A stretch of DNA of 64,000 nt. Origin: Rossellomorea aquimaris. GTDB taxonomy: Bacteria; Bacillota; Bacilli; Bacillales; Bacillaceae_B. The translations under genes were made by a program, and so were the position numbers. Of this stretch, positions 45,130-53,863 are shown piece by piece. The stretch is taken from assembly GCF_000935355.1 (NCBI RefSeq), contig NZ_JXZC01000005.1, forward strand, positions 62,001 through 126,000, read 5' to 3'. Position 1 is the first letter of the stretch; every line of letters starts with the position of its first letter. The notes beneath the pieces are model-generated. The model saw nothing but the letters and a program-made list of their open reading frames with translations, did no database searches and was not told the DNA's origin.

Positions 45130-45162
45130 GATTACATAGCTTTTGTTTATCCAAAAACTCCC

Positions 45163-46482
45163 TTAATGTCGATCAATCAGCTGGCAAATCATCAGGGATT
45201 TCCCGACCATTACGCCTTCACAATATACTTCTACATCCACTTTACCAAATTTCCTTCCGACGTCGAGCACTTTCGGGTGAATTTCGAGCATGCTCTCCAT
45301 TTGGACGGGCTTGATGAAATAGATAGTCATGTTTTCGATGACGATATCACCTTTTTTGTAGGGCTTCAACGCTCTATTGGCCGCTTCGGTCATTAATGTA
45401 GTGAAAACCCCATATGAGATCGTCCCGATACCCGTCGTCATCTGAGGCGTCACGGCGAATTGGTAGACCTCTTTATCGCCCTTCTTTTCAGCTGCAGCTT
45501 CCACTGCGTTACTGATCAGATCATCGATCGTTTCCCCAACCTGTGGCTGCCTTTGGATCATTTGCAGTGCCTTCAATACGTCCTGACGGCTGATGATCCC
45601 CTGGAGCCTGTTCTGTTCATTGACGACGGGAAGTAATTCGATCCCTTCCCAGATCATAATATGAGCGGCTGAGGCTACGCTTGTATTGGGGCTGACGGTG
45701 ATCGGCTGCTTCGTCATGATCTTATCGATCCCCGTATACTTCTCCTGCCCCATGACGTCTTTCGAGGTGACCATCCCATGCACTTTCAGGTTGTTATCTA
45801 CAACCGGGAAACGGCTGTGGAACGTATACTGATTCTTTTCGTACCATTCTTCCAACGTATCATTGATATGCAGGTAAGCCGTGTCATCCGCTTTTGTTAA
45901 AATATCTTCTACTAATATGATTTCCTTTTTGATGAGCTGATCATAGATGGCCCTGTTGATCATGGTGGCCACTGTAAAGGTGTCGTAGGAAGTGGAGATG
46001 ATTGGAAGTTCCAGTTCGTCTGCGAGCTTCTTGACATGATCTTCTGTATCGAATCCACCGGTGATCAGTACGGCAGCCCCGGCTCTCAGTGCATGTTCAT
46101 GGGCCTGGGTCCTGTTCCCGATGATCAACAGATTCCCCGCTTCCGTGTATCTCATCATGGCTTCAAGCTTCATTGCTCCAATGACGAACTTATTGAGCAT
46201 TTTATGTAATCCCGTTCTTCCACCCAATACTTGTCCATCAATGATGTTGACCACTTCTGCATAGGTGAGCTTTTCGATATTATCTTTCTTCTTTTGTTCG
46301 ATCCGGATCGTCCCGACGCGCTCGATGGTGCTGACGTATCCTTTGGTTTCGGCATCCTTGATCGCTCTGTATGCCGTTCCTTCGCTTACTGTCAATGCTT
46401 TTGCAATTTGGCGGACGGAGATTTTTTCACCGACTGGTAAGGTATCTATGTAGTCTAGTATTTGTTCGTGTTTAGTAGCCAA
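45163..46482 (-). CDS. ytoI: YtoI-like HTH/DRTGG/CBS/hotdog protein
   Basis: 439 residues, TTG start. Order: winged HTH (ISVRQIAKALTVSEGTAYRA), DRTGG domain (near 70-180, VLGGRTGLHKML, LIIGNRTQAHEHAL), two CBS modules (about 190-315, VHGMVTSKDVMGQEKY and LQGIISRQDVLKALQM), and a C-terminal hotdog thioesterase-like domain (GTISYGVFTTLMTEAANRAL). Probably an adenylyl-nucleotide-sensing regulator; the target is unknown. Adjacent to ytpI/nrnA as in B. subtilis. Confidence 0.88.
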   Translation of the reverse strand: MATKHEQILDYIDTLPVGEKISVRQIAKALTVSEGTAYRAIKDAETKGYVSTIERVGTIRIEQKKKDNIEKLTYAEVVNIIDGQVLGGRTGLHKMLNKFVIGAMKLEAMMRYTEAGNLLIIGNRTQAHEHALRAGAAVLITGGFDTEDHVKKLADELELPIISTSYDTFTVATMINRAIYDQLIKKEIILVEDILTKADDTAYLHINDTLEEWYEKNQYTFHSRFPVVDNNLKVHGMVTSKDVMGQEKYTGIDKIMTKQPITVSPNTSVASAAHIMIWEGIELLPVVNEQNRLQGIISRQDVLKALQMIQRQPQVGETIDDLISNAVEAAAEKKGDKEVYQFAVTPQMTTGIGTISYGVFTTLMTEAANRALKPYKKGDIVIENMTIYFIKPVQMESMLEIHPKVLDVGRKFGKVDVEVYCEGVMVGKSLMICQLIDRH

Positions 46483-46558
46483 TGCTTTTCACCCTTCTTT
46501 ATAACGTCCTGGTTTATATGTTTATTATAATGTGAAAAGCGTGGTGTTTCAATTTAAT

Positions 46559-46584
46559 CGGGGCTTACTTTGGTGTAAGCCCCG
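46559..46584 (-). terminator. terminator of the gene at 46699
   Basis: Perfect CGGGGCTTAC/GTAAGCCCCG stem, then ATTAAATT on the minus strand. Confidence 0.65.
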
Positions 46585-46698
46585 TTAATTTAGTGAACTT
46601 TGTCTCTTCTAAAGTAGAAAGTGCTGGTTGATTTCCGCTCCAATCAACTTAGCGGTTCGCTTCTAAAGAACCATTAACAAACTAACCTTTATAAAAAC

Positions 46699-46941
46699 TT
46701 ATCCAAATGATCTCGATCTCACTTTCCGTACCGGCTTCGATTTCAACTTCTTACCCTTACTTGTTCCTTTAGGTGTATAAAGCAGGGCTGCGAGATTTCC
46801 TGCTGCGACGAATGTGGCGAGGATGAGCCAGCCTATGGCAAAGGTGCCTTGAAGGCCTTCAGCGAAAATGGACATGCGGGGAGCTCCGTAGTAGATGAGT
46901 GCTCCTGTTACGAGTAAGCATAGGATATATCGTTGTTTCAT
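46699..46941 (-). CDS. small membrane protein
   Basis: 80 residues. Two hydrophobic segments (YILCLLVTGALIYYG and TFAIGWLILATFVAAGNLAALL) and a strongly basic tail (KGTSKGKKLKSKPVRKVRSR). Positive-inside rule puts the C-terminus in the cytoplasm. No family recognised. Between ytoI and ytkL. Confidence 0.65.
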   Translation of the reverse strand: MKQRYILCLLVTGALIYYGAPRMSIFAEGLQGTFAIGWLILATFVAAGNLAALLYTPKGTSKGKKLKSKPVRKVRSRSFG

Positions 46942-47046
46942 GCGTTCTTCCTCCTCTCTGGGCTTGTATCATGTATATGCGAGGGAGTGGAGGATATTGT
47001 GTAAACATGAGAAAAAGGGTGATGCAAATGCACCATCCTTTTCTTA

Positions 47047-47727
47047 TTAGTATTCGATTACGTCTCCGGCCTTCATGACCTGTCCTTCAGAATCCTCGAG
47101 CATGTCGATGAATTTATGCGGATCCTGCTTGATCGGCGGGAATGTGTCATAGTGGATCGGCACGACTTTCTTCGCTTTTAAGAAGCTTGCTGCCGTCGCC
47201 GCGTCCTCTGGTCCCATTGTGAAGTTATCCCCGATTGGAAGGAAGGCAAGGTCAATCGGATGACGTTCCCCTATTAGTTTCATGTCGGAAAATAATCCGG
47301 TATCCCCTGCATGGAAGATGGTTTTTCCTTCAATCATTAAGAGAACGCCTGCTGGCATACCCATGTAGATGATTTCATTGCCGTCTGTGATCAGACCGGA
47401 TCCGTGGAACGCCTGAGTTAGTTTCACTTTCCCGAAGTCAAACTCATAAGCTCCTCCGACATGCATCGGATGAGTTTTCACTAGTTGCCAGCTTAGGTAA
47501 GTAGCCAGTTCGTGGTTGGCGATAACTAATGAATCGTTTTTCTTCGCTAACTCGACGGTGTCACCTACGTGATCATTGTGACCGTGTGTAAGGATGATGA
47601 CATCAGGTTTCTCGTCATCGACTTTAAGATCTGTCAGTTCGTTTCCGTTGATGAACGGATCAATCAGGATCGTTTTACCGTTTGTTTCAATTTTCACTAC
47701 TGAATGTCCATGATATGAAATCTTCAT
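47047..47727 (-). CDS. ytkL: UPF0173 metal-dependent hydrolase (YtkL-like)
   Basis: 226 residues, metallo-beta-lactamase fold. [17 protein letters not shown] carries H-x-H-x-D-H, [18 protein letters not shown] the later His/Asp, and [16 protein letters not shown] the C-terminal His. Length and text fit UPF0173 proteins of Bacilli. Substrate uncharacterised. The start ATG follows GGAG; located as in the B. subtilis ytoI-ytkL neighbourhood. Confidence 0.9.
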   Translation of the reverse strand: MKISYHGHSVVKIETNGKTILIDPFINGNELTDLKVDDEKPDVIILTHGHNDHVGDTVELAKKNDSLVIANHELATYLSWQLVKTHPMHVGGAYEFDFGKVKLTQAFHGSGLITDGNEIIYMGMPAGVLLMIEGKTIFHAGDTGLFSDMKLIGERHPIDLAFLPIGDNFTMGPEDAATAASFLKAKKVVPIHYDTFPPIKQDPHKFIDMLEDSEGQVMKAGDVIEY

Positions 47728-47895
47728 TTTGCATCTCCTCCAAATAAACTTATCTATTTTTCTTACTCTCGTATGCTATTTTATGTTATACCCTAATTTT
47801 ATAAAAATAAGCGAGTAGTAGCAATTAAGTTGTTGTCTCTACTCATATAAAACAGTAAAAAAAAACCAAGGTTAACCCTTGGTTAGAAAGACTAT

Positions 47896-48261
47896 CTATT
47901 TTACCGCTGATTGATCATCCGTTTCCTTTTCCAGTATATTCTCGACATAATCTTTGCCCCATTCATACATACCCTCTAAGATTGGCAACAGTCTTTCCCC
48001 ATGCTCGGTGAGTGAGTATTCGACTTTAGGCGGGACGACAGGATACACTTCCCGGTGCACGATTAAATGATCTTCAAGTTCTCTTAATTGGTTGACAAGC
48101 ATTCTTTGAGTGATACCCGGCATAAGAGATTTTAATTCTCCAAATCGTTTTGTTCCTTCCTTGCCTAGATGCCATAAAATCAACATTTTCCATTTACCAC
48201 CGATTACGGCGAGGGTTAATTCTTTTTCACAGTTGAAATTTTTTTCTCCTAAATTTGGCAT
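47896..48261 (-). CDS. hxlR: HxlR-family transcriptional activator
   Basis: 121 residues from ATG at 48261. [20 protein letters not shown] is the HxlR start with the redox-relevant Cys, then [40 protein letters not shown] and [18 protein letters not shown]. It is almost word for word the B. subtilis HxlR pattern. HxlR activates hxlAB in response to formaldehyde. Divergent from hxlA, with candidate binding sites between. Confidence 0.92.
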   Translation of the reverse strand: MPNLGEKNFNCEKELTLAVIGGKWKMLILWHLGKEGTKRFGELKSLMPGITQRMLVNQLRELEDHLIVHREVYPVVPPKVEYSLTEHGERLLPILEGMYEWGKDYVENILEKETDDQSAVK

Positions 48262-48290
48262 TTGCCTCAACTCTCCTTTAATCATCCATT

Positions 48291-48358
48291 AGTATACTTT
48301 TTATCACTATATGCGGTAAATGTGCGTACTTTAAATTCAATTACATACTGAGTATACT
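48291..48358 (+). promoter_or_regulatory. two AGTATACT palindromes in the hxlR-hxlA intergenic region
   Basis: AGTATACT occurs at 48291-48298 and again at 48351-48358, exactly 60 bp apart, with mirrored flanks (TT- before the first, -AA after the second). Candidate HxlR sites upstream of hxlA. Confidence 0.5.
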
Positions 48359-48456
48359 AAACAGCATGCTAGTGAGTAAATAACTTTTAATATAGAAACA
48401 TTTACAACTAACCACTTAGCACAACCAATAAAATTCTCTAGAAGGAGCGAATATAA

Positions 48457-49089
48457 ATGAAATTACAATTAGCATTAGATCTTGTGGATATTCCAGGAGC
48501 CATTGCATTAGTAAAAGAGGTAGAAGAGTATATTGATGTTGTAGAAATTGGTACACCTGTGGTGATCAATGAAGGCCTTAAAGCAGTGAAAGAAGTAAAA
48601 GCAGCATTCCCTGACTTAACCGTATTAGCGGACTTGAAAATTATGGATGCAGCTGGATATGAAGTAAGCCAAGCCTCTGCTGCAGGTGCTGACATCATTA
48701 CGATTCTTGGAACGGCAGAAGACGAGTCAATCAAAGGCGCAGTAGAAGAAGCCCGAAAACAAGGTAAACAAATCCTTGTTGATATGATCGCCGTGAAAGA
48801 CGTTGCCGCCCGTGCGAAGGAATTGGACGAACTTGGTGCCGATTATATCTGTGTACACACAGGTTATGATCTGCAAGCTGTAGGAAAAAATTCCTTTGAA
48901 GATCTACACACGATCAAAAGCGTTGTGAAAAATGCCAAAACGGCAATTGCCGGTGGAATCAAATTAGAAACACTACCTGAAGTTATTAAAGAACAGCCTG
49001 ACCTCATCATTGTAGGTGGCGGGATTACAAGCAAAGAAGATAAACGAGCGACTGCACGTGAAATGCAGGAATTAATTCACCAAGGGTAA
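48457..49089 (+). CDS. hxlA: 3-hexulose-6-phosphate synthase
   Basis: 210 residues, orotidine-decarboxylase-like barrel. LALDLVDIPGAIALVKEV, VVEIGTPVVINEGL and VLADLKIMDAAGYEV (D-x-K-x-x-D active site) are in place, and the end has IVGGGITSKEDKRATAREM. Condenses formaldehyde with ribulose 5-phosphate to hexulose 6-phosphate. RBS GAAGGAG. Seven bases before hxlB, so cotranscribed. Confidence 0.95.
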   Translation: MKLQLALDLVDIPGAIALVKEVEEYIDVVEIGTPVVINEGLKAVKEVKAAFPDLTVLADLKIMDAAGYEVSQASAAGADIITILGTAEDESIKGAVEEARKQGKQILVDMIAVKDVAARAKELDELGADYICVHTGYDLQAVGKNSFEDLHTIKSVVKNAKTAIAGGIKLETLPEVIKEQPDLIIVGGGITSKEDKRATAREMQELIHQG

Positions 49090-49096
49090 TGAAACG

Positions 49097-49654
49097 ATGA
49101 AGTCTACTCAATATTTAGCCAAAGTCGTTGAAGAATTAAGACAAACAGTGCACTTAATCTCTGATGAAGAGGCAGAGAAATTAGTAAACCTGATTCTAGA
49201 ATCCAAGAAAATCTTTGTGGCTGGTGCGGGCAGATCTGGATTGATGGGGAAATCTTTTGTGATGCGTATGATGCACATGGGGATTGATGCCTATGTCGTT
49301 GGGGAAACAGTAACAGCCAACTTAGAAAAGGATGATCTATTAATCATTGGATCAGGCTCAGGAGAAACCAAAACGTTAGTGGCCATTGCTGAAAAAGCAA
49401 AAAGCTTGGGAGGTACCGTCGCAGCAATAACCATATCTTCTGATTCAACCATTGGAGAATTAGCTGATCTGACCGTTACATTACCAGGAGTAACGAAAGA
49501 CCAGTCCGAAGGTGATTACAAAACGATCCAACCAATGGGCTCTCTTTTTGAGCAAACGATGTTGTTATTTTATGATGCCATCATTCTGCGCTTCATGGAG
49601 AAAAAGGGATTGGATTCTACTAAAATGTATGGGAAACATGCTAATCTCGAATAG
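49097..49654 (+). CDS. hxlB: 6-phospho-3-hexuloisomerase
   Basis: 185 residues, one SIS domain: IFVAGAGRSGLMGKSFVMRM, LIIGSGSGETKTLVAIAEKA, AITISSDSTIGELADLTVTL and a C-terminal MEKKGLDSTKMYGKHANLE. Converts hexulose 6-phosphate to fructose 6-phosphate, completing formaldehyde assimilation. Together with HxlR this is a formaldehyde detoxification unit rather than a methylotrophy operon, since no methanol dehydrogenase is present. Confidence 0.95.
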   Translation: MKSTQYLAKVVEELRQTVHLISDEEAEKLVNLILESKKIFVAGAGRSGLMGKSFVMRMMHMGIDAYVVGETVTANLEKDDLLIIGSGSGETKTLVAIAEKAKSLGGTVAAITISSDSTIGELADLTVTLPGVTKDQSEGDYKTIQPMGSLFEQTMLLFYDAIILRFMEKKGLDSTKMYGKHANLE

Positions 49655-49663
49655 AATAAAAAA

Positions 49664-49703
49664 TACAGAAAAGGCCACATTTTAGGATGTGGCTTTTTCT
49701 GTA
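49664..49703 (+). terminator. terminator of hxlAB
   Basis: GGCCACAT/ATGTGGC stem extended by AAAA/TTTT and TACAG/CTGTA. Confidence 0.85.
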
Positions 49704-49794
49704 TACTTCTATTTTTAATGTAAAGTTTTGCACTCCAATCACCATAAGTACATAACACGGAGGCCTTCATAATCTCTCCTATATTTACATAAGA

Positions 49795-49818
49795 AAGCCG
49801 ACTGCATGCAGTCGGCTT
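49795..49818 (-). terminator. perfect palindrome, terminator of ald
   Basis: AAGCCGACTGCA/TGCAGTCGGCTT, a 24-nt perfect palindrome, then TCTTATG on the minus strand. Confidence 0.75.
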
Positions 49819-49825
49819 CGTGGTG

Positions 49826-50944
49826 TTATTGTTGCTCTAATTGTGTTCTTGTATCTGAGTAGTCTACAGCGTGTGCTTCAGCTACTGCTTGGTAAGTAAC
49901 ATATCCATTCAATGTGTTAATACCTTTTAATAAAGCTTCGTTGTCTAAGCACGCTTTTTTGTAGCCTTTGTTTGCGATTTGAACCGCGTAAGGTACTGTT
50001 ACGTTTGTCAGTGCGATGGTAGACGTACGAGGTACGGCACCAGGCATGTTGGCAACGGCATAGTGTACAACGCCATGCTTCACGTAAGTTGGATCGTCAT
50101 GAGTCGTGATGCGGTCCGTTGTTTCGAAGATTCCACCTTGGTCGATGGCGATATCGACTACAACTGAACCAGGCGTCATCGCTTTGATCATGTCTTCTGT
50201 TACCAATTTAGGTGCTTTCGCTCCCGGAATCAGAACAGCTCCGATGACAAGGTCCGCTTCTCTTACAGCTTGTTCGATATTCAGCGGGTTAGACATAAGC
50301 GTCGTTACGTCGCTACCGAAGATATCATCAAGCTGACGAAGGCGATCCGGGTTAAGATCAAGGATGGTTACGTTGGCACCAAGTCCGACAGCCATTTTCG
50401 CTGCGTTCGTACCGGCAACTCCTCCACCGATGATCGTTACTTTACTGCGGCGAACCCCTGGTACACCTGAAAGTAATACACCTTTACCACCGTGGATCTT
50501 CTCTAAGAACTGTGCACCGATTTGAGTCGCCATACGTCCAGCCACTTCACTCATCGGAGTCAATAATGGAAGGGCACGATTCAGTTCAACCGTTTCGTAC
50601 GCGATTCCGATCACTTTATTATCGATTAACGCTTTCGTTAATTCAGGTTCTGGAGCAAGATGTAAATATGTAAATAAGATAAGTCCCTCACGGAAATAAG
50701 AGTACTCACTTGGAAGTGGCTCTTTAACTTTCATGACCATTTCCATGGACCATGCTTCCGCTGCAGAATCAACGATGTGTCCACCTGCTGCTACGTAATC
50801 TTCGTCTGTAAATCCTGAGCCTAATCCAGCTCCTGATTCGATGTAAACCTCATGTCCAAAAAGAACCAGATTCACAACACCTGCGGGAGTCATAGCCACC
50901 CGATTTTCATTATTTTTAATTTCCGTTGGTACACCAATACGCAT
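49826..50944 (-). CDS. ald: alanine dehydrogenase
   Basis: 372 residues from ATG at 50944 (TTAGGAGG 10 nt before). [20 protein letters not shown] is the standard start, [20 protein letters not shown] follows, the active-site His is in [12 protein letters not shown], and the NAD-binding stretch is [20 protein letters not shown]. Interconverts L-alanine with pyruvate and ammonia. Length agrees with B. subtilis Ald (378). Confidence 0.95.
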   Translation of the reverse strand: MRIGVPTEIKNNENRVAMTPAGVVNLVLFGHEVYIESGAGLGSGFTDEDYVAAGGHIVDSAAEAWSMEMVMKVKEPLPSEYSYFREGLILFTYLHLAPEPELTKALIDNKVIGIAYETVELNRALPLLTPMSEVAGRMATQIGAQFLEKIHGGKGVLLSGVPGVRRSKVTIIGGGVAGTNAAKMAVGLGANVTILDLNPDRLRQLDDIFGSDVTTLMSNPLNIEQAVREADLVIGAVLIPGAKAPKLVTEDMIKAMTPGSVVVDIAIDQGGIFETTDRITTHDDPTYVKHGVVHYAVANMPGAVPRTSTIALTNVTVPYAVQIANKGYKKACLDNEALLKGINTLNGYVTYQAVAEAHAVDYSDTRTQLEQQ

Positions 50945-51186
50945 ACTAAGCCAACCTCCTAAATGCACTATTGCTCCTTGGAGCATTTACTTCCTAAATA
51001 TAACACTATTCATATATAATAGCGAAGGGCAATTACTCACCCCTGTAAGCACTTACATTCTAACAAATAAATAAGGAAATATCTCTATTTTTCTTTAAAA
51101 AATATAATGATTATTTCTTCGCTTTTTTCCAAAAATTCTTTAAAATAGAAACCATGCATCTTAGTATACCCAAAGGAGACTTTTTC

Positions 51187-52515
51187 ATGAAACAACCCAT
51201 GATCGAAAGACTCGGACTTGAAAAGGTCCCTGCTGAATTAAAATCCACCACATGGATCGAATACTTCATCATACAGCTCGCCTTCTCCGTAAACGCAGGA
51301 AACTTCCTCATCCCGGCTCTGGCCGTCCTTGAAGGCGGACTATCCTTTCAGGCAGCGTTCCTTGCCACCGTACTCGGAGCAAGCGTCGCCTTCCTATTCG
51401 TATCATTCCTGTCACTACCGGGCTCCCGCTACGGCCTGCCCGCTCAATACGTCCTGCGGTCCATCATCGGAACCCGGCTGTCGATGCTCATCGCATCCCC
51501 CATCCGGTCACTGACGTCCCTCTACTGGTTCAGCGTCCAAACTATCGGAGGAACCTTCGTCATCATCTCCATGGTGGAAAAAGTAACACCCTACACCATA
51601 CCATTCATCCCGGTCGCCATCGGACTCGCCATCATCATGACCCTTCTAGCCCTCATCGGCTTCGAAGCCGTCAAAAAAGCGACCAAACTATTCATCCCGA
51701 TCCTCGTGATCGGCCAGGGAATTATCCTTTACCTGTTCCTAACAAAAGGTGCCGATTCCCTTACAACACTAAGCCAAGGCCAGGAACCATTCTCCATCGG
51801 TACGTTCCTATTCTACTCAAGCCTCGTCTTCGTCCAATACATCTCAGGCGTCAGCGCGTCATCCGACATCACCCGCTACAGCAAAAGCGACCGCCACGGA
51901 TTCTGGGGACTATACGGAGGAAACGTCGTCGGATTCATGATGACCGCCCTCCTTGGAGGATTGAGTGCCAGCTTGTTCAAAGATCTGAATCCATTCGTGG
52001 CAGCTGGGCAGCTTACTGATTCAAGCCTGTTTCTATTGGTGATAACGGCTTGTGCGATGGTTTCGATGATTTCGATTAATCTTAGTAATGCGTATACAGG
52101 GGGATATAGTTTGCTTAATGCACTGCCTTCCCTTTCACGGATTCAAAGTGCACTATTGTTCAGTGTTGCTGGAATCATTTTAAGTTCGTTTCCGCAGCTG
52201 GTTTATAATGCGCAGGAGTATATTTCTTATCTTGGGATCCTGATCATTCCGATATCGGCTATTGTGGTGGCTGATTATTTGGTTATTCGGAAAGGAAGAA
52301 TTTCTGAGAGTGCGCTTGTTCGGCTGGCGAGTGGGCAGTCGAATTTTAATCGGGAGGCGTTGTACGTTTTAGTGATTGGTATGGTGATTTATTTGGGGAT
52401 TCCGGATGGGTGGTCGCCGGGGTTTAGTTGTTTTATAATGACCTCTATTATATATGTTCTTAGTAAAATAAGGGGTAGGATGGAAGCACAGCATCCTATT
52501 CAAAAACTTGGTTAA
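51187..52515 (+). CDS. NCS1-family purine/cytosine-type permease
   Basis: 442 residues from ATG at 51187 (GGAG at 8 nt). Twelve membrane helices; the NCS1 start WIEYFIIQLAFSVNAGNFLI, IASPIRSLTSLYWFSVQTIG and QYISGVSASSDITRYSKSDR match the family. Nucleobase or related uptake is probable. Codon usage is odd: up to about 51,960 almost every wobble base is C or G/A of a GC-rich style, then T-ending codons dominate abruptly, as if the gene were a recombinant. Confidence 0.88.
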   Translation: MKQPMIERLGLEKVPAELKSTTWIEYFIIQLAFSVNAGNFLIPALAVLEGGLSFQAAFLATVLGASVAFLFVSFLSLPGSRYGLPAQYVLRSIIGTRLSMLIASPIRSLTSLYWFSVQTIGGTFVIISMVEKVTPYTIPFIPVAIGLAIIMTLLALIGFEAVKKATKLFIPILVIGQGIILYLFLTKGADSLTTLSQGQEPFSIGTFLFYSSLVFVQYISGVSASSDITRYSKSDRHGFWGLYGGNVVGFMMTALLGGLSASLFKDLNPFVAAGQLTDSSLFLLVITACAMVSMISINLSNAYTGGYSLLNALPSLSRIQSALLFSVAGIILSSFPQLVYNAQEYISYLGILIIPISAIVVADYLVIRKGRISESALVRLASGQSNFNREALYVLVIGMVIYLGIPDGWSPGFSCFIMTSIIYVLSKIRGRMEAQHPIQKLG

Positions 52516-52519
52516 GGAA

Positions 52520-52557
52520 AAAGAGTGAACCTGTTTGTTAGGTTCACTCTTTCTTGT
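52520..52557 (+). terminator. terminator of the permease gene
   Basis: AAGAGTGAACCT/AGGTTCACTCTT stem then TCTTGTT. Confidence 0.85.
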
Positions 52558-52594
52558 TCAATAATATCCAAGAAGTAGACATTGTAAATACTTC

Positions 52595-52999
52595 TTATGC
52601 AGAATCTCTATCATCATAATGAAAGTTTGCTTTCAGATATTTGATAATTAATCTTACTTTTACATCCATTTCATCTCTATATTTTTCACTTATATTGATC
52701 TTCACAGGTAGTTCACGAATACTCACTTTAGAATTAATATTCTTTAGTTTTTCATAAACAATTTCAAATGAGTTCTGCAGGTCTTGTTCTGCAAAATAAT
52801 AGCATAATTCTATATAGAGTATTATTTTGCTAACTGGTTTAGTTGCCATAGGTTCAACCTCATATTTCGTTTTACCTGCAGCACCATCCCTAGTATAGCC
52901 ACTGTCGATACATTCTTGATAAATATCAGCTACCAAGTATTTAAATTTTCGATAGTCTTCATCATTTTGATCTCGATCACCATAAAAATTAATTATCAT
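52595..52999 (-). CDS. predicted partner (immunity-like) of the deaminase
   Basis: 134 residues from ATG at 52999, preceded by AAAGGTGG; it overlaps the end of the deaminase gene by 11 nt. Alpha/beta, soluble and lysine-rich: DYRKFKYLVADIYQECIDSG, FAEQDLQNSFEIVYEKL, KINISEKYRDEMDVKVRLII. No family recognised. Overlap and size fit a toxin/immunity or effector/regulator pair; this is inferred from context only. Confidence 0.6.
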   Translation of the reverse strand: MIINFYGDRDQNDEDYRKFKYLVADIYQECIDSGYTRDGAAGKTKYEVEPMATKPVSKIILYIELCYYFAEQDLQNSFEIVYEKLKNINSKVSIRELPVKINISEKYRDEMDVKVRLIIKYLKANFHYDDRDSA

Positions 53000-53567
53000 C
53001 GCAGCCACCACCTTTATCGCAGGGATTATTATTATATCTCTTTTCATAATAGACTGTTATATCGACGTTATATTTTTTCTCAAACTCGATAATAACACAT
53101 CTACAACTTGGACAGGGATACCTCTTAGTCCAAAGAATAATTGAATGGTTAAATTCCTCTGTGTTTTCAAAAGATATTTGTTCTAATATTTTTGATTCAG
53201 TGTCATCCCATCGATTCCAGTTTTCAGAACTTTCACTACAAATATCATTTAAGACTTTTGTTTTAAAGGCATTTGTACGACCAATAAGCTCGGGACGATA
53301 CCCAATTATATATTTATCTTTAAATATATCTAGATACTTGAATTTGTCTTTTCGGTTAAATCCACTATGAGCAATATACTTTTTAGCTTCGTTATTAGTA
53401 ATATAATAAGCGCATGCAAAATTCCCACCATTTATTGCGCGTGCGTAATTAAATCTATCATCCTCATTGATATTTTGGTCTTCGGATAGCTTTTGAAGCC
53501 TTAAATTATATTCATTAATAATTTCATTAATGACTAGATCATTTTGATTGTATTCTTGAACATTCAT
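52989..53567 (-). CDS. predicted cytidine-deaminase-fold protein (toxin-deaminase type)
   Basis: 192 residues from ATG at 53567 (GGGAG at 8 nt). GNFACAYYITNNEAKKYIAH supplies the first strands, WDDTESKILEQI a D-x-E (122-124) on the zinc-site helix, and KRYPCPSCRCVIIEFEKKYN a C-x-x-C (152, 155) on the next, then a strand VDITVYY. The [H/C/D]xE...CxxC order is that of bacterial toxin deaminases. No N-terminal secretion or trafficking domain, so it would act inside its own cell or is a freed toxin tip. Followed at once by a small overlapping gene. Confidence 0.7.
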   Translation of the reverse strand: MNVQEYNQNDLVINEIINEYNLRLQKLSEDQNINEDDRFNYARAINGGNFACAYYITNNEAKKYIAHSGFNRKDKFKYLDIFKDKYIIGYRPELIGRTNAFKTKVLNDICSESSENWNRWDDTESKILEQISFENTEEFNHSIILWTKRYPCPSCRCVIIEFEKKYNVDITVYYEKRYNNNPCDKGGGCDDN

Positions 53568-53702
53568 TTTAATATCTCCCAATAAATGACTTTATTCACT
53601 CTCTAAGTAACTTATTAATGTTAACTTTAATTTACTGTTTTACAGGATATTGATATGTATAAATATTTTATAGTGCATTTTCACTATTAAAACATCCGAA
53701 AA

Positions 53703-53751
53703 TTACACCTCTCTCACCATATAGCCCCTCCTCATTAAGTATCACTTAATT
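53703..53751 (-). promoter_or_regulatory. palindrome and mini-ORF upstream of the deaminase
   Basis: TTAAGT-ATC-ACTTAA (53735-53749). Downstream on the minus strand, GAGGAGGGG leads to ATG (53720) for a five-codon frame, MVREV, ending TAA (53703). May be an operator and a leader peptide or chance. Confidence 0.3.
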
Positions 53752-53863
53752 TTATTTTTTTCCATAAACTCTCTAAAAATTAATAATCTGTATACCACTC
53801 TATTATCCTAATATTTACGAGCTATTTAGACGTAAAACGGGATTCTTAGGTTAATTCTTTTGG

